Positions 1 to 11,951 of a stretch of DNA of 64,000 nucleotides are shown here, piece after piece. Under the pieces are notes generated by a model, which saw only the letters and a list, made by a program, of their open reading frames with translations, searched no databases and was not told where the DNA came from. How positions within the stretch are numbered: the stretch's first letter is position 1; each line of letters opens with the position of its first letter. A program made the position numbers and the translations under genes. Origin of the DNA: Margaritispora aquatica (taxonomy: Eukaryota > Ascomycota > Leotiomycetes > Helotiales > Discinellaceae); assembly GCA_007644065.1 (NCBI GenBank), contig VJWN01000009.1, positions 682,001-746,000 on the forward strand. The letters are read 5' to 3'.

Positions 1-666
1 TGAGGCTCAAAGCTCAAAGACAGGGGCATGGACATGGTCATGAAAGAAAACTTCAAAGCTTGATCTATAACTAGGCTATGGAATTCATAACAGTCATGTT
101 GTGTTCAATAGTAATGTTCAGATCCATGAACTGCTGAGGAAATGGAAGAAGCAAAAGAGAAAGAGAGCAGTGAGGTACGACCGATGAAAGTATTTATCAT
201 CCTATAGTATAAGTAGACAAAGAACTAAATAAGACTTCCCTTGAATAAAATAAAGATTATTTCATAAGAAGACTGTTTATTTCTGTTCACAGCAACATTT
301 TTTATATCACAATTGATCAAGTTTGAGCCGCCTCCCGCCATCAATTTCCCCGAAAATAAAATATCTGGCTGGAACTGGATGCAACTGGCTGCAGCAAGCT
401 GGAACGGTTGGAGCTCCCTAGAGTCCCTGGATCCACTTCCATCTGAGCTAATCTCTTTTGGCCTCAGGCATCAGCGGAATCTTTCGGGTAATGGATCCAT
501 CGTTAGCGTCTGCAACTTTTCCTGGCCCAAGCTGCTCCTTTCCACTCTTTTTAAAAACCTCGCAATCCCGTTGAACTTCAAGTCTCGACATAACCATTTC
601 ATCCTCTTTCTCTTTCTCCATCACATCTCCCCTCAGTCCTTGATCAATAGATCACCAGTCGCAATC
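1..666. other. Upstream region and 5' leader of the ADP/ATP carrier gene
   Basis: No gene is supported here. An open frame runs from 313 into the first coding exon of the carrier, but its residues before the carrier's start codon match no family and it simply reads through the leader. The stretch at about 580-660 is pyrimidine-rich, as is usual just upstream of highly expressed fungal genes. Confidence 0.6.
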
Positions 667-2221
667 ATGACCACCGAGGCACCAAAGAAGCAGTCCGTTA
701 TGGGCGTGTAAGTTATCCCTTTTCCGCTCCTCCAACATCAATTGGACACCTTTTTACTTGTGATCGCGCATCATCAGCATCAACAAATCCAGATGGGCTC
801 AGTTGAATCTCAATCAATTCCAATTGGATTTATCCAATGGCATGGAGGTGATTGCCTGCAGCTTTAATTCATCTGCCAGCTTTGTTGACGCCCAATGGTT
901 CTGCGATCAAAAATATCCCTCAAGCTTCAATCAATCAAGATAACGAAAGCAAAGCTAATAACTACTTAACAGACCTCCTTTCGTTATCGACTTCTTGAGT
1001 ACGTCTTCCTACGATCAAACAGCTTCAAGCCTATCGCCATCAATTCCCATTGTTGGCGATCTGCTGAAATTGCTGAGATGAGCTCTTCACAACGGCTACT
1101 GACTCGCGATAACAGTGGGTGGTGTTTCCGCCGCCGTCTCCAAGACCGCAGCTGCTCCTATCGAGCGTGTCAAGCTCTTGATCCAGAACCAGGTATGTGG
1201 AAGATTTTTTTTGATCTATAAATTGTTCCGGATGTCCGCATTGGGCAGAGATGCTATTCTGCAGCCCTGTCAACACGCGTATTTTGATATGCGTGTAGAC
1301 ATTGGCCATGATATTCGACAACTCGATAAATATATTTCTATAATCCAAACATGTAATAACACTTGCGATTTCAGGATGAGATGTTGAAGACTGGCCGTCT
1401 TGACCGAAAGTACGATGGTATCGTTGAGTGCTTCAAGAGAACCACTGCCGACGAGGGTGTCGCTTCCCTGTGGAGAGGAAACACCGCCAACGTTATCCGT
1501 TATTTCCCAACACAAGCCTTGAACTTCGCTTTCCGTGATACATACAAGTCTATGTTCGCATTCAAGAAGGAGCGTGATGGATATGCTAAGTGGATGATGG
1601 GTAACTTGGCTTCCGGTGGAGTAAGTTTCTTCCTCCTCAATCTGCCATGCTCGATCTAACCTTCCACAGGCTGCTGGTGCCACCTCCCTCCTCTTTGTCT
1701 ACTCCCTGGATTACGCACGTACCCGTCTTGCCAACGATAACAAGAACGCAAAGTCTGGTGGTGACCGTCAATTCAACGGCCTGGTAGATGTCTACAAGAA
1801 GACCCTTGCTTCCGATGGTATCGCTGGTCTCTACCGTGGTTTCGGTCCTTCCGTTCTTGGCATAGTCGTTTACCGTGGTCTGTACTTCGGTATGTACGAC
1901 TCGATCAAGCCTGTCCTCCTCGTCGGTCCTCTTGAGGGTAACTTCCTTGCTTCCTTCCTTCTCGGATGGACTGTCACTACTGGTGCTGGTATCGCTTCTT
2001 ACCCATTGGACACTATCCGTCGTCGTATGATGATGACTTCCGGTGAGGCCGTCAAGTACAAGTCTTCCATGGATGCCGGTCGCCAGATTATCGCCAAGGA
2101 GGGTGTTAAGTCTCTCTTCAAGGGTGCTGGAGCCAACATTCTCCGTGGTGTTGCCGGTGCCGGTGTCTTGTCCATCTACGATCAGATGCAGGTCCTGATG
2201 TTCGGCAAGGCTTTCAAGTAA
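667..2221 (+). CDS. Mitochondrial ADP/ATP carrier
   Basis: Exchanges matrix ATP for cytosolic ADP across the inner mitochondrial membrane. Five exons join in frame: 667-707, 973-998, 1116-1192, 1375-1620 and 1670-2221, giving 313 aa, the usual size. Three mitochondrial-carrier repeats are visible, with signatures PIERVK in repeat 1, SLDYAR in repeat 2 and PLDTIR in repeat 3. The last runs into RRRMMM at about residues 247-252, the diagnostic ADP/ATP carrier hexapeptide, so family assignment is firm. The start is the ATG opening [14 protein letters not shown], which has the correct length and a good donor (GTAAGT) right after it. Exon 2 is only 26 nt. The gene is dense in fungal optimal codons. 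A 229-aa frame on the opposite strand over the last exon is a shadow of this codon bias. Confidence 0.97.
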
Positions 2222-3374
2222 ACAGTTCGCCATGTAGTATAGACGTGTGTAGGGGGGCTGGTGGAAGATGGTAATGATGCGAGGGTGGTTGAGAGGAATG
2301 GCGCAGGTGGATGTTGTTACAGCCATCCATGATTGCTATGGTGCTGAGAGCAACTCGCAGTGGCCAATGGGGGCTTACCATAGCCACTGCTGTACTTTAT
2401 ACCTAGGCAATTTCCCTGATGTGTTCTTGACTGGCTGCTTTCACTGGATCCTTCGTTCATTGGTCTTTTTTCGCATGCATGGTCAATTAGAATGCTTGAG
2501 CGGGGGCGGTGGGTATGGTACTCAAAATGGAATGAAACGTTCAGTCTAAAATATTTTGCTTCTTCCATCGATGAAAATTTTTCTTGTGTGATTAAATTCT
2601 TTAAAAAGTCTCTCCCTATCTTGCGCTTTTGTCTGTGGATCGTGATATTAGGAATCCCAGGACTTTGTATACGTGCTCCTGAGATTTCACATATGCTTCC
2701 CTTACATAGTCAAGATTATTGCATTTACTCCGAGTCCTACTCATTCATATGAGCATTCTATACAAACTTTCAATGTCCTCAAACTGTCCGAAGCATTATA
2801 CCTAAATATCTAGGTTCTTGCATACATCTCAACTCACTTAATATTGCAATATTAAAATCCAGCTTAGCACGCTGTCCCTTCCTCTCCCTTGCTGGCATGG
2901 CCAATCTGGCCTCCTGCAGCCAAGAATTTCTATAACGTGACTACCTCCCTACTACTTGTCTTAGGTATTCAAGGGCGATATCTACTGTATGTATCTATCT
3001 AACTCTTTGAATGTCGTTCTATAACGCATGAATGTGATTGGGCATGTATCTCTATTTCTGTGCAGTCAAGGGAGAACGTTGATCCACAGTCACGGGTCCA
3101 AACCGGAGGGTCTCAATTCGGATGTCTGGTTTGGAGAGTCGAAATCTAGAACGTCGAATTTCTCCTTTCACGGTTCTCCGCTGCTCATAAACACACAGAA
3201 AGAAGGAAAATTGTGGAATTGCAAGAGAGATTAACATATTCACCCATTAACAGTGCCAGTGCCACACGACAACAACCTTAAATCTCAACTCCTACTTCTC
3301 AATCTCACCCCCATTAAAATGAGTATTCTTAAGTTCACATGAAACCTCGTTTTCTCCCTTGAAACATAAACCGC
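2222..3374. other. Intergenic region between carrier and Kre9-like gene
   Basis: Convergent 3' flanks of the carrier and the minus-strand Kre9/Knh1-like gene. Short frames occur on both strands but none has splice-joined family resemblance. Nothing else recognised. Confidence 0.5.
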
Positions 3375-4601
3375 TTATGCTCTCCTCGCAAATCTACCAC
3401 CTGGAAATGGAAGGCCGCTTGGTGGAGGTCCGTAAGATGCATATGTTTGTGTTAATGTAGTTGAGGTCGAAGGAGGAGGTTGTGTTTGGGTAGATTGTGT
3501 TTGGTCTGGCGATACTGCGATAGATGGAGCTGAATACGTGCTCGGTGGTGCTGGTAGAGGCGTGGTTGAGCTTGTAGATGGAGTCCAACTCGAGGTTGAA
3601 AGTCCTGGATTGGACCACGCATATGTGGGATTAGGCGGAAACGAACTCGAATCCAAGCTCATCGAAGTCGAAATGCCATCCCCAGTCGTTGATGTATAGC
3701 CATCACTAGTAGTAGATATGATTGTCGTCGACTTGAAAGTAACGAGTGAAACACTGGCAGTTATAATTTCAATGACTGTGACTGTTCTGGTGCTGGATGA
3801 CTCTATAGCTTTCTCGGTGCAGATCTCCCCGCAATGGATATTACAATAGCTGGTGGTTGGTGGGAGCGAAGGTAGGGTAGAGAGCGGAAAGGTTGATGTT
3901 GAAGAGAATGCAAAAGAAGAGGGTAATGTGGTGCTAGTTGTGGTGATGGCTTGTTGAGAATTGTATCCAGGTGCCAGTATCGACGTTGTCAAGGTAATAA
4001 CTGCGCTCGGTACAATGCAGCTACTTCCATACAATATGTTACAGATTCTGGTTGAATCAGATATAGATGAACTGGCAAATAGTGTAGGTTTTTGGATGCT
4101 GATAGGTGAGGTAGCAGAAATAAGCTTCTCTCTAGCAGGAAGAATATTAAACAAAACAGAACCGAGATCACGACTCGGCACAAATCCCCCGCTATGATCT
4201 GAGATAGCGAGTCTGTACGTATCGCCTGTAGCATTGAGGTCTAGAGTCGCTACTCTCCATATAAACGATGTCTGGGTGTTAGGGATATTGTCTGGAAAGA
4301 AAATATGTAATTAGAATATATTCCAATTTCAGGTCAACTTCAATGAGCAACAGGTGCAACTTGTCTTTAATAATAGAGTAGGCATAACCGATATGCTGGG
4401 CAAAGGTACCCAATAACTTCAATTGCAGCGGACCCTTGATCTCAGTTGTCCATTGAATCTCTAGTGTTTCGTAGACTTATCTATTAAAACCGTCGCGGGG
4501 TTGAACACCGGGCTTAGGAAGCTGTTCTCACTGATGATGGGACCGGCGGAAACATAGCTTCTTGCGAGAGCAAGAGGGAGTAAACTTGATATGAGGCGCA
4601 T
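3375..4601 (-). CDS. Secreted Kre9/Knh1-like N-terminal domain protein with Ser/Thr-rich tail (apparent frameshift)
   Basis: The ATG at 4601 opens a signal peptide (MRLISSLLPLALARSYVSAG) followed by FLSPVFNPATVLIDKST. The frame then hits TAG at 4463-4461. One frame over, the sequence continues as LEIQWTTEIKGPLQLKLLG. An intron from about 4388 to 4292 (GTTATG donor, CTAAT branch site, TTTCCAG acceptor) joins this to NIPNTQTSFIWRV, then TGDTYRLAISD. Together these match the ~100-aa Kre9/Knh1 N-terminal beta domain found in fungal wall-associated proteins. The rest, 3375 to about 4200, is a Ser/Thr/Pro-rich stalk with a small Cys cluster (SYCNIHCGEIC). There is no hydrophobic C-terminal tail, so no GPI anchor is evident. 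The one-base break in exon 1 may be a real lesion, a sequence error or an unusual intron (only a 32-nt one would fit). A role in wall glucan assembly is inference from the domain. Confidence 0.6.
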
Positions 4602-5916
4602 TATGGGTGTACGATTCTGGGAAGCGGATGATGGTAACTTGAAGATGGTGGAGAATATGTCAATGATAAGTGGGCGTGCAGCTGAGTGGTATTGTTTGGG
4701 AACTAGGGATGAAAGGGTAAGATATAAGAAACGAAACCAACTTCCAAAGAACTCCGTTGGTGATATGAAGCAAGCAGATGCCAACGATATTGCATGAGTT
4801 AATCGAGCAAACAATGATACACAACTGCAATTGTCGTCTCACTAAGCTTGTGTAACACTACACCATGATATATTGCAAGGGTCAATGTGCATTCGTTCAT
4901 TCGGAGATTTACAGGGAAACAACGACAACAGAAGTCCAGTTTGCCTTTAAGTTCTAGATTGTGGTGTTGAACTAACTTTGTGGTTAACGTTGACTCGCTC
5001 TCGGAGTGTTGTTGTTCCGAGTCTGGTGTGTTGTGTATTTGAATGGTGAGCTCTTGCTTTAGATGGCTCTGGAGAAAGATTGCGCTTTTCTTGCCTCTTA
5101 TCCCTCACCTGTCTTGTGGGGTACAGATAGTATGTATAGTCTGCTGTCCCCCACGCTTGTATATCTTGTCATAGGAAGAGCAAACCATGATTCGGTCATT
5201 CTTCGAAGCGAGACCATTGAACATTCGGTCGTGTTCCTGGAAGGCCAAAGTAAAGCTGTAGATAAAACTAAGCAAGTGAAATTGGAAGACACGCATGTAA
5301 GATGTCCGCCCTACGACGATGATGAGATTGAAAGTGAAGCGAAATATGGTGTTTGCGGAACATAAAACAGAATATCGTACTACAGTAGAGAGGGAGGGGA
5401 AAGATAGAGTTGAAATGATGAATATGTTTTCATGTGTCTGATGAGAACAAATATTGAACATAAACAGCTTGACTTAAGATGGAGCCATGCAATCGTTCGC
5501 AACGAATGCGATTCTAGAGTAGGACAGATTTAAACGACGATATTTGCTTGAAAGAAGATTTGGACACCACCCCAAGGATATCAAACGTGTTTCTGAGCAG
5601 GATGTATGTGCACATAAGAGAGTCCAAACTGACACAGTTGAGGTCACCTGAGGGGTTCTCTCGTGGTCTCCACTTGATGGACATACGCTTGCAAGGCCTA
5701 CCAAAGGAAACACAAGAGCACAGTATATATAGATTCATATTGCCACTAATTTCATGCAAAACAAGCCATCATCACCCCAAATCAAGATCCAAGAACTCCT
5801 TTACCACTCGTCTAGTCCTATACTCCCCAACCACACCTTAAGGTATACCAAATCCCAGAAACTCATATTGGCATTTTTCATCACCTCCTCTTGCATGGCA
5901 ACCAAGCCTCATGTGC
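4602..5916. other. Intergenic region between two surface-protein genes
   Basis: It contains the upstream region of the Kre9-like gene and the 3' flank of the membrane protein gene. Several open frames of 60-118 codons exist on both strands (for example 5063-5365 plus and 5105-5461 minus), but none shows a domain, signal peptide or splice-linked extension. No gene called. Confidence 0.5.
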
Positions 5917-7088
5917 CTACGAAGCAGTCCCTAACATCTGTGGTATGGTAAGCGCTTCGCGCCCTTTCGATGGGAGAGATCTAATGGTGGTGCTGTTCGT
6001 AAGTCTTGTGTCTTCGCTTTGTGGGATTGGCTTGATATTGATATTCCTATGCTTCTTGCTTGCCTGTATATCTACTAGGCCAGGCACAATAGAATCTCTA
6101 TTACCAGACTTATCGCGCTCTCCTTGTGGGCCAGAATCAGCACAGTACTCAACCCTAAGCTCCTCAATTTCTGATTTCAGGTGAGGCCTAAAAGCATTTA
6201 TGTCGCGACGCCGCTCGTTTAATTTTGGCGGCTTAGACGTAAAGGGAATTTTGTTGCTAAAATCCTCGTCTACTTTGTGCCTGTTAAGTCCAGTATTATA
6301 TCTGTCTCTATGCTCCTCTCGTGTCCTCGTTCTTTGCAGGTCAGGTCTCACAGGACTACCTTTAAGCACGGCGCGTCTTACCGGTGGATTTGGAGGGCTA
6401 AAAGGATCCCTGTTGCTAAGCTCAAAATCTTCGACCGAAGCTCCCAAAGACGGATTTCGTTGAACATCATATGGTGCTGAGATGGGCCCTCTTCTTGGTT
6501 TTGGCCTTCTCTTGTTCTTCACGAACCAGAAAACAAAAACACTGGAGAGTACTAGTGAGACGCATAAGCCAACGGCGAGTCCGATCTTGGCCTCTTTACC
6601 GAGTCCTTTGTTTTCAATAACGTATGGTGCGGCGGTGGTTGTTGGAGTTTGTGATATTGATACTGGTGTTTCAGTTACAGTCACTAGACAGTTAGTGCTC
6701 GTTGCTAAGGAGATCCTTAAGACTTGGAAGGAGAGAAATGAGATTTTGGTTGGAAGTGCACACTTCTGGAAACTATCCAGGGAGCACTTGATTCTCTCAG
6801 TATCGTGAGTTAAATGATATGCTTACCATATCCTTCAGTGGTGCTATGTACTGTGATAGTCACAGTTTTTGTTGTAGTAACGGTTTTTGTAATTGTACTT
6901 GGTGACTCTTGAAGTACAAACATTGTCGAAGAAATGACAAACGCGCCCCCATCTTTGCGACGACTTGTTACAGGCTCCTGGCTAGCAGTTGCATCAGTTG
7001 GAGAGGGTGGTGACTGAATAGATTTATCATCAACTGCGCTGACTTGTAGCAATTTAAAGAAGACGACCATAGCGACAAAGGGCTTCAT
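5917..7088 (-). CDS. Single-pass membrane protein with Ser/Thr-rich ectodomain (sensor-like)
   Basis: Two exons: 6827-7088 and 5917-6683. The intron 6684-6826 has a GTAAGC donor and a CTAAC branch site beside the CTAG acceptor, and the join is in frame (GY|VTVTETPV). The start at 7088 begins a clear signal peptide (MKPFVAMVVFFKLLQVSAV). An earlier in-frame ATG at 7241 would bury it. A short Ser/Thr-rich ectodomain follows, then a hydrophobic segment (IGLAVGLCVSLVLSSVFVFW), a basic stop-transfer (KNKRRPKPRR) and a ~190-aa charged cytoplasmic tail. The plan resembles fungal Mid2/Wsc-type wall-stress sensors, but there is no WSC cysteine domain, so function is inferred from topology only. It lies tail-to-head with the Kre9-like gene. 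Confidence 0.75.
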
Positions 7089-8596
7089 TAAGCGGAGGGT
7101 TGGCAGTAAGATGGCTAGGCGATTGAGAAGTGGTAATCGAGGGAAGAATATTGGACAGGAAATCGGAGGAGGATAGTAAATTATCTCCTTCTCCCGTTCT
7201 TTGGCCCAAGGTGTGATTGAGAAATTGAAAAAGATACCCACAAGCCCAGGTCAAACCAACAAACAATGTAACATCACCGTACCCAACTTTGTAATCTAAT
7301 ATGTCCGGCTTCTTGCCAATATCTTTTTGTGTAGAGATCGAATTTTGCTTTCCTATTGGGAAAGAAGACACCAAAGAAGATGTTTGTGTACACGCAAGTA
7401 AAGGAAAAGAAACGATAACACTATGAATGAACTAGAACCTGTGAGACGGAATCTGTTGTGAAAGTAGAGCAGACCTCTTGGTGCCGCATCAATATGCTAT
7501 CATGGCACGTTGCACTTGAGTACCATACTTCTGATACTGGTCCATGAAGCCGATGATATGTTTGCATCCATCAAATCATCAATCCGCCAGATACGTGCCA
7601 CAGCTAGACAAACATGCAAACAGTGCCACGAACCACATACAGAGATTCAAAGTATCCGATATGCTGAATCTGTTGTTGAATTAAGCAGTGCTGTGTCGAT
7701 GTATAGAGCATTGCTAATATGTCTCCTTGGAACCGTAAAGTGCCTCACCTTCACCCATACATTCCATTATTTTTAGAGCTGGGTAGATTTAACATGCGAA
7801 TCGACATATAGAATGGTGCAGAATGCCTTGCCATTGATATCAATTTTGATTATAAGCTCTCCAACGAAGGCATGGCTGGGTAGAGTATCGACCAGTGGTG
7901 CCATGGATTTGGAGTGCCAACAACCCAATCATGTCGCCAACAAGCTCCCGTACATATCCGCAGATCCCCGTAAGCACAATGATTTCGTCCTCGCCTCATG
8001 AACAACGCATCTTTGGTGGTAGTGGATGGTGGGGTTGAGCTTGTTTGCTTGAAATGAGCATGGTATGTCGTTGATGGTGGGGCAAGCTTTCGCGAAGTGC
8101 AACCATCCACCATCCACGATTCTTGCTTTGTAGAAGGGACCATTAATATCAACTCAACAATGAATTGCAAACCACTGCTACTAAATCGAGACGCGAAAAC
8201 CGACCCAATTTTTCCAGTCTAATACCCAACGAGCGCGAACTCTCCTGCCTTTGATCTCAGAGGCATTGGCATAGGCCAAGTGGCAGCTTGCTGGTGGTTG
8301 AGAGACATCATCAATTGATGTATGTTGTGGATTTATTTTTCGTTCAGTTTGTGTTCTGAACTTGCTGCTACTGTACCGTTGTCCCATTTGCGGTTGATCT
8401 GGCCGGAAGGTCGCAGTATATGGAGTTCATGACTCTACTCCTTCTCGAGTGAGAACTTGAGAGAATCATAGGGGGATGAAGAGAAGACAAAACTAGTCGG
8501 AATTTTATTCCAGATGCTCAAGAAATACTACGAGTAAAAAGATCCAACGCTCAGCTAGCTAGTTTCCACCCTCGAGACGGTCAACGATCTTTCATA
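7089..8596. other. Intergenic region between membrane protein and HET gene
   Basis: No gene supported. Frames of 60-106 codons at 7510-7776 (plus) and 7850-8170 (minus) overlap each other as mirror frames and show no recognisable domain. Confidence 0.45.
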
Positions 8597-10714
8597 TCAA
8601 ACAAGTACAAAATTCATAGCTTCCTCCTCAGTCCAATCCACAGCTTCACCATACATAATCCCATCAACAAAACATTGTCCAACGACCGCATACTGGTCTT
8701 TCTCGGCTCTAGGTCTCAAGATCCAAGGCACTCTCGAGCCATGGAGTACGGCAAGACAGTCGCCTGGCTGTGCTTGGCTCGGACCGAGCATAAACCAGTA
8801 TTTCTTCAGAACCGCGACCCTTCTCCCCTTACACGTTTCGGTACTTACCCATAATTTTTGATGTATCTCCTTCTTTGTTCCATCTTTAGTACCTGAATTT
8901 GTTATTAGTTCTCCCAGTCGATCCAGTTCCTCGAACAGCTCTACTGCTTGCTCATTTGAAACTGGCTTTTTGAACAGTGGCCAAGGGTTGCCATATCCAT
9001 CTGCAGTAAGAGTGCGCACTATCGCAGCTTGTAATTGCGTCGCTGTCGCTGGCTCAACGAATCCTCGTTGAATTGCATGTTCGACAAAACTAAGCCAGAT
9101 CCGAACGAGAAAATTTACGGCAAAATACTGCTCAATATTAACGGGAGTGCCGATCTGAAAATCATGCGTAATTTCAGCGATGACAACGTCGAGAATTCTT
9201 CCTCGGACGGTCAAATTAGAATCCGAAGTAGAGGTGTTGTGTGGAGACTGTCGATATTGAAGGCTAGCTGAGGCATTGAAATCCGACTGACCATCAGGAC
9301 CGCTACTCAATCCTCCTAGTGGAGTGGTTTTGCCTTCGATGCTCCAGTCAGGAACCCAAGATGGTAGATCTGGGATACCCTTCGTTGAGCTCTCTTTATT
9401 AAACGCCAGGACGCATAGATTGCCATCGGCCTCAATACAGCAACGTGTGAAATCAATGTACACTTTCTGGACACTCCTCGTGTAGTCGATTTTCAAATCA
9501 ATACAAGCATCTGTATCCTGGATTCCAAGCAGGCCATATATTCGATCTCGGGGGTCTCGAGAAGCGAGAAGTCCCCCGATTTGCCAGACAGTGAAGGCGA
9601 TTGGAGGAAGCGAATTGAGGTCTCGATACTTATAGTACATCATGATGTACTTCACCATCCCAAAGCTAGGAGATACACTTTTGACATCCCAGTCGACGAA
9701 TAGCAAGCTACTAGCCAGATACAAATGCATAAATTTGCAATTCATTCGTCCACAGACAATATCCACCATACTTTTTCTTGAAGATAGGAGCGCTTCCTGG
9801 AAAACCCATAAACGAGAGAACCATGGACGATTCAATAGTTCAAAAAGAGCTTTCCAACTCGGATCTCCATGAGCTGGTATCATTCCAATAGCTTCAGGAA
9901 AAGCATCAAAGAATTTCTCGCGAAGATGATCCACACCAATTCCCGATGTTTCAGTAATCCAAGAATCAGAGGAATTTGCATCCAGCGTCTCAAAACACTT
10001 GATCAAGTCAAATGCCAGCTTCGCATCCTTGTTTTCTTCCCCAAGCCATACCATTGTGTTTGCAGCCTGGCTGTAGATCCGTCCCATCAACGCTACCTGC
10101 TTTGCTCGCTCATCAGCATCATACTGGTTGATGCAAAGTTGATCCGTCCAAAGCAAAGTCGTCGTATTACCCTTATCTGTTGGTGTGTTTGCACCAGAGA
10201 ATCGAAACAGAACCTCCTGCAAATTTCGCGTCACCATGAGGAAGCCGTTTTCTCCGACGATCACAGGTGATATCTTGTCAAGCGGACCCCAGACGTACGA
10301 GAGAGCTGTGTAGACTGGTAGGTCATCTAAGTTTGCATGCACGATGTCACAGGAATAGTTGTGTCGATCACGAACAGTAATGAATCCCCTGAACCTGAAC
10401 AGCCTAATGTCTGATTTCCTTGCTAGAGGAGTAAACCGATATCTCGTTTTCAATGTCTTCTTTTTTTCAAGGTGATCCAGATATATCCCAGGTGGTTGTA
10501 TCACGGCACATATCTTCTCCGCATATCTTGATTGGATTGCATGCTGCAAGTCTTGATTTGTCATGTTGCCATTCTCGGCAAGAATCTCCTCGACAGCGAC
10601 CTTGAGGGCTTTTGGATCAAAACCTCCTTCTGTATCTTCGAACCAAGTCACGAGGTTTGAAACTGCTTGGGGGAAGCGAGGGCCAAGGGCGTCTTTCATG
10701 CAAGTGCCAGGCAT
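8597..10714 (-). CDS. HET-domain (heterokaryon incompatibility) protein
   Basis: Uninterrupted 705-aa frame. The HET domain occupies roughly residues 130-310, with the three hallmark blocks: YTALSYVWGPLD; LLWTDQLCINQ-DADERAKQVALMGRIYSQA followed by VWLGEE; and PWFSRLWVFQEALLS. The C-terminal part carries the usual HET-family ending (GDCLAVLHGSRVPWILRP, then VVGQCFVDGIMYGEAVD). HET proteins act in non-self recognition and regulated cell death in filamentous ascomycetes, but most family members, this one included, have no known partner. About 130 residues precede the domain without a recognised fold (no NACHT, ankyrin or WD repeats), and no other domain is fused. A P450 gene on the other strand follows about 1.2 kb upstream of its start. 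The start is the first in-frame ATG. Confidence 0.92.
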   Translation of the reverse strand: MPGTCMKDALGPRFPQAVSNLVTWFEDTEGGFDPKALKVAVEEILAENGNMTNQDLQHAIQSRYAEKICAVIQPPGIYLDHLEKKKTLKTRYRFTPLARKSDIRLFRFRGFITVRDRHNYSCDIVHANLDDLPVYTALSYVWGPLDKISPVIVGENGFLMVTRNLQEVLFRFSGANTPTDKGNTTTLLWTDQLCINQYDADERAKQVALMGRIYSQAANTMVWLGEENKDAKLAFDLIKCFETLDANSSDSWITETSGIGVDHLREKFFDAFPEAIGMIPAHGDPSWKALFELLNRPWFSRLWVFQEALLSSRKSMVDIVCGRMNCKFMHLYLASSLLFVDWDVKSVSPSFGMVKYIMMYYKYRDLNSLPPIAFTVWQIGGLLASRDPRDRIYGLLGIQDTDACIDLKIDYTRSVQKVYIDFTRCCIEADGNLCVLAFNKESSTKGIPDLPSWVPDWSIEGKTTPLGGLSSGPDGQSDFNASASLQYRQSPHNTSTSDSNLTVRGRILDVVIAEITHDFQIGTPVNIEQYFAVNFLVRIWLSFVEHAIQRGFVEPATATQLQAAIVRTLTADGYGNPWPLFKKPVSNEQAVELFEELDRLGELITNSGTKDGTKKEIHQKLWVSTETCKGRRVAVLKKYWFMLGPSQAQPGDCLAVLHGSRVPWILRPRAEKDQYAVVGQCFVDGIMYGEAVDWTEEEAMNFVLV

Positions 10715-11951
10715 GGTGGACAGACTTGGGTGCTGCGATCGAGATGGTGATCACAGCAGGTGAATATGCATCGATGTGGTGTCCGGGACTTTCAGGTCTG
10801 ATTCCAAAGACCAGGATATCAGGATATCACAGCCTCTCATATTCCGTGTTACACTGCTCGCTGAGAGTGTCTATCATGACTGGCGCCATGCCTCATTGAT
10901 AGCATGAGGCAGTGCAACCATATCACGTGAGATCACGAGCTACAACTACCTAGGCGATTGCTTAGGTAAGGTAGGTAGGTACCTAGTGCTCTCTTCAAGA
11001 GGAGAAATACCTAGTTGACGCCTACTTCAAGCGAGAAACGGCTGTAGCTATCTAGATCATACTTATCCACCTAATCCTCGTTTTCATACTAGATAATAGA
11101 CTTACTTATTGCAGACACTGAGCAACGTCGTATTACATACTCATGCACTGGTGAGGCTTGCAGGGTCTGATCAGATAATCGCCTATCCATCCAGTAATAC
11201 ATTTCGACGCAAGTATCCTCACACTCTCCATACGGCTTAGTCTCTATCAGAAGTCAGAACCTGAAATGCAGCTTCTTTTCTTAAGCACATTAGCCCCATA
11301 TATTTACACCGCCAGTATGAGTCCGGTAATCTTATTGAGAACCACTTCGGTGCGGGCCGTTCCTCACGGGGGTGTTGTTTACTTCCACGTCCTGGAGGGA
11401 AAGTAATGCTGAGTTTGAGTCTATACACCGGCACTATGGTTCTTGGGATTTGCAAAATGAATTCTTACTGTAGTATCGAGGTTGTGTTACCGTTACACAA
11501 GTGCCACAAATTCTCTGATTGGATATTTGATGACACTACCGAATATTCTCCAGCGACCTGCTTGTGCGGTAATTCCATTAATGCTTCTCGGAATATAGGA
11601 CTAAGGCACGGGCCAAACCTTGGGTTGCTCCTCATCAAAGACCTGTGACCAGTCGTCGGTCGGCGGTGTTATCTCATGCAATGCACGCACAGCTGGAACA
11701 ACCTCCGTATGGTATCCCCAATGATCATCGACATATTTGATGCACACGCAGGCTTTCGTGTCAGTAATTCACCCTGCCTCAACATCTGACCGAAAGCGTA
11801 CCCGAATACAGAAAGCGTGGTTGAGGAAGTTGTGATGAGATTTCTAGTTATATTATAAAGCTAGTCCTCCAAGTTTTGTCTTACCACTTGGCATTCCCGC
11901 AATTCGGCTTCGAGGAACACAGAAACAGCATCGACAACTAAAGATACCAAC
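10715..11951. other. Shared upstream region of HET and P450 genes
   Basis: Divergent intergenic region, so it should hold both promoters. Around 10950-11010 there are several overlapping TAGGTA/ACCTA repeats (AGGTAAGGTAGGTAGGTACCTAG), which form short imperfect palindromes. No gene called. Confidence 0.45.

Noticed and set aside
313..711. 132-codon plus frame ending in the carrier's first exon
   Set aside because: Only the last residues belong to the ADP/ATP carrier; the upstream part is leader sequence with no family resemblance.
1637..2326. 229-codon minus frame over the carrier's last exon
   Set aside because: Mirror frame produced by strong codon bias; no domain and Thr/Val-rich composition typical of antisense reading.
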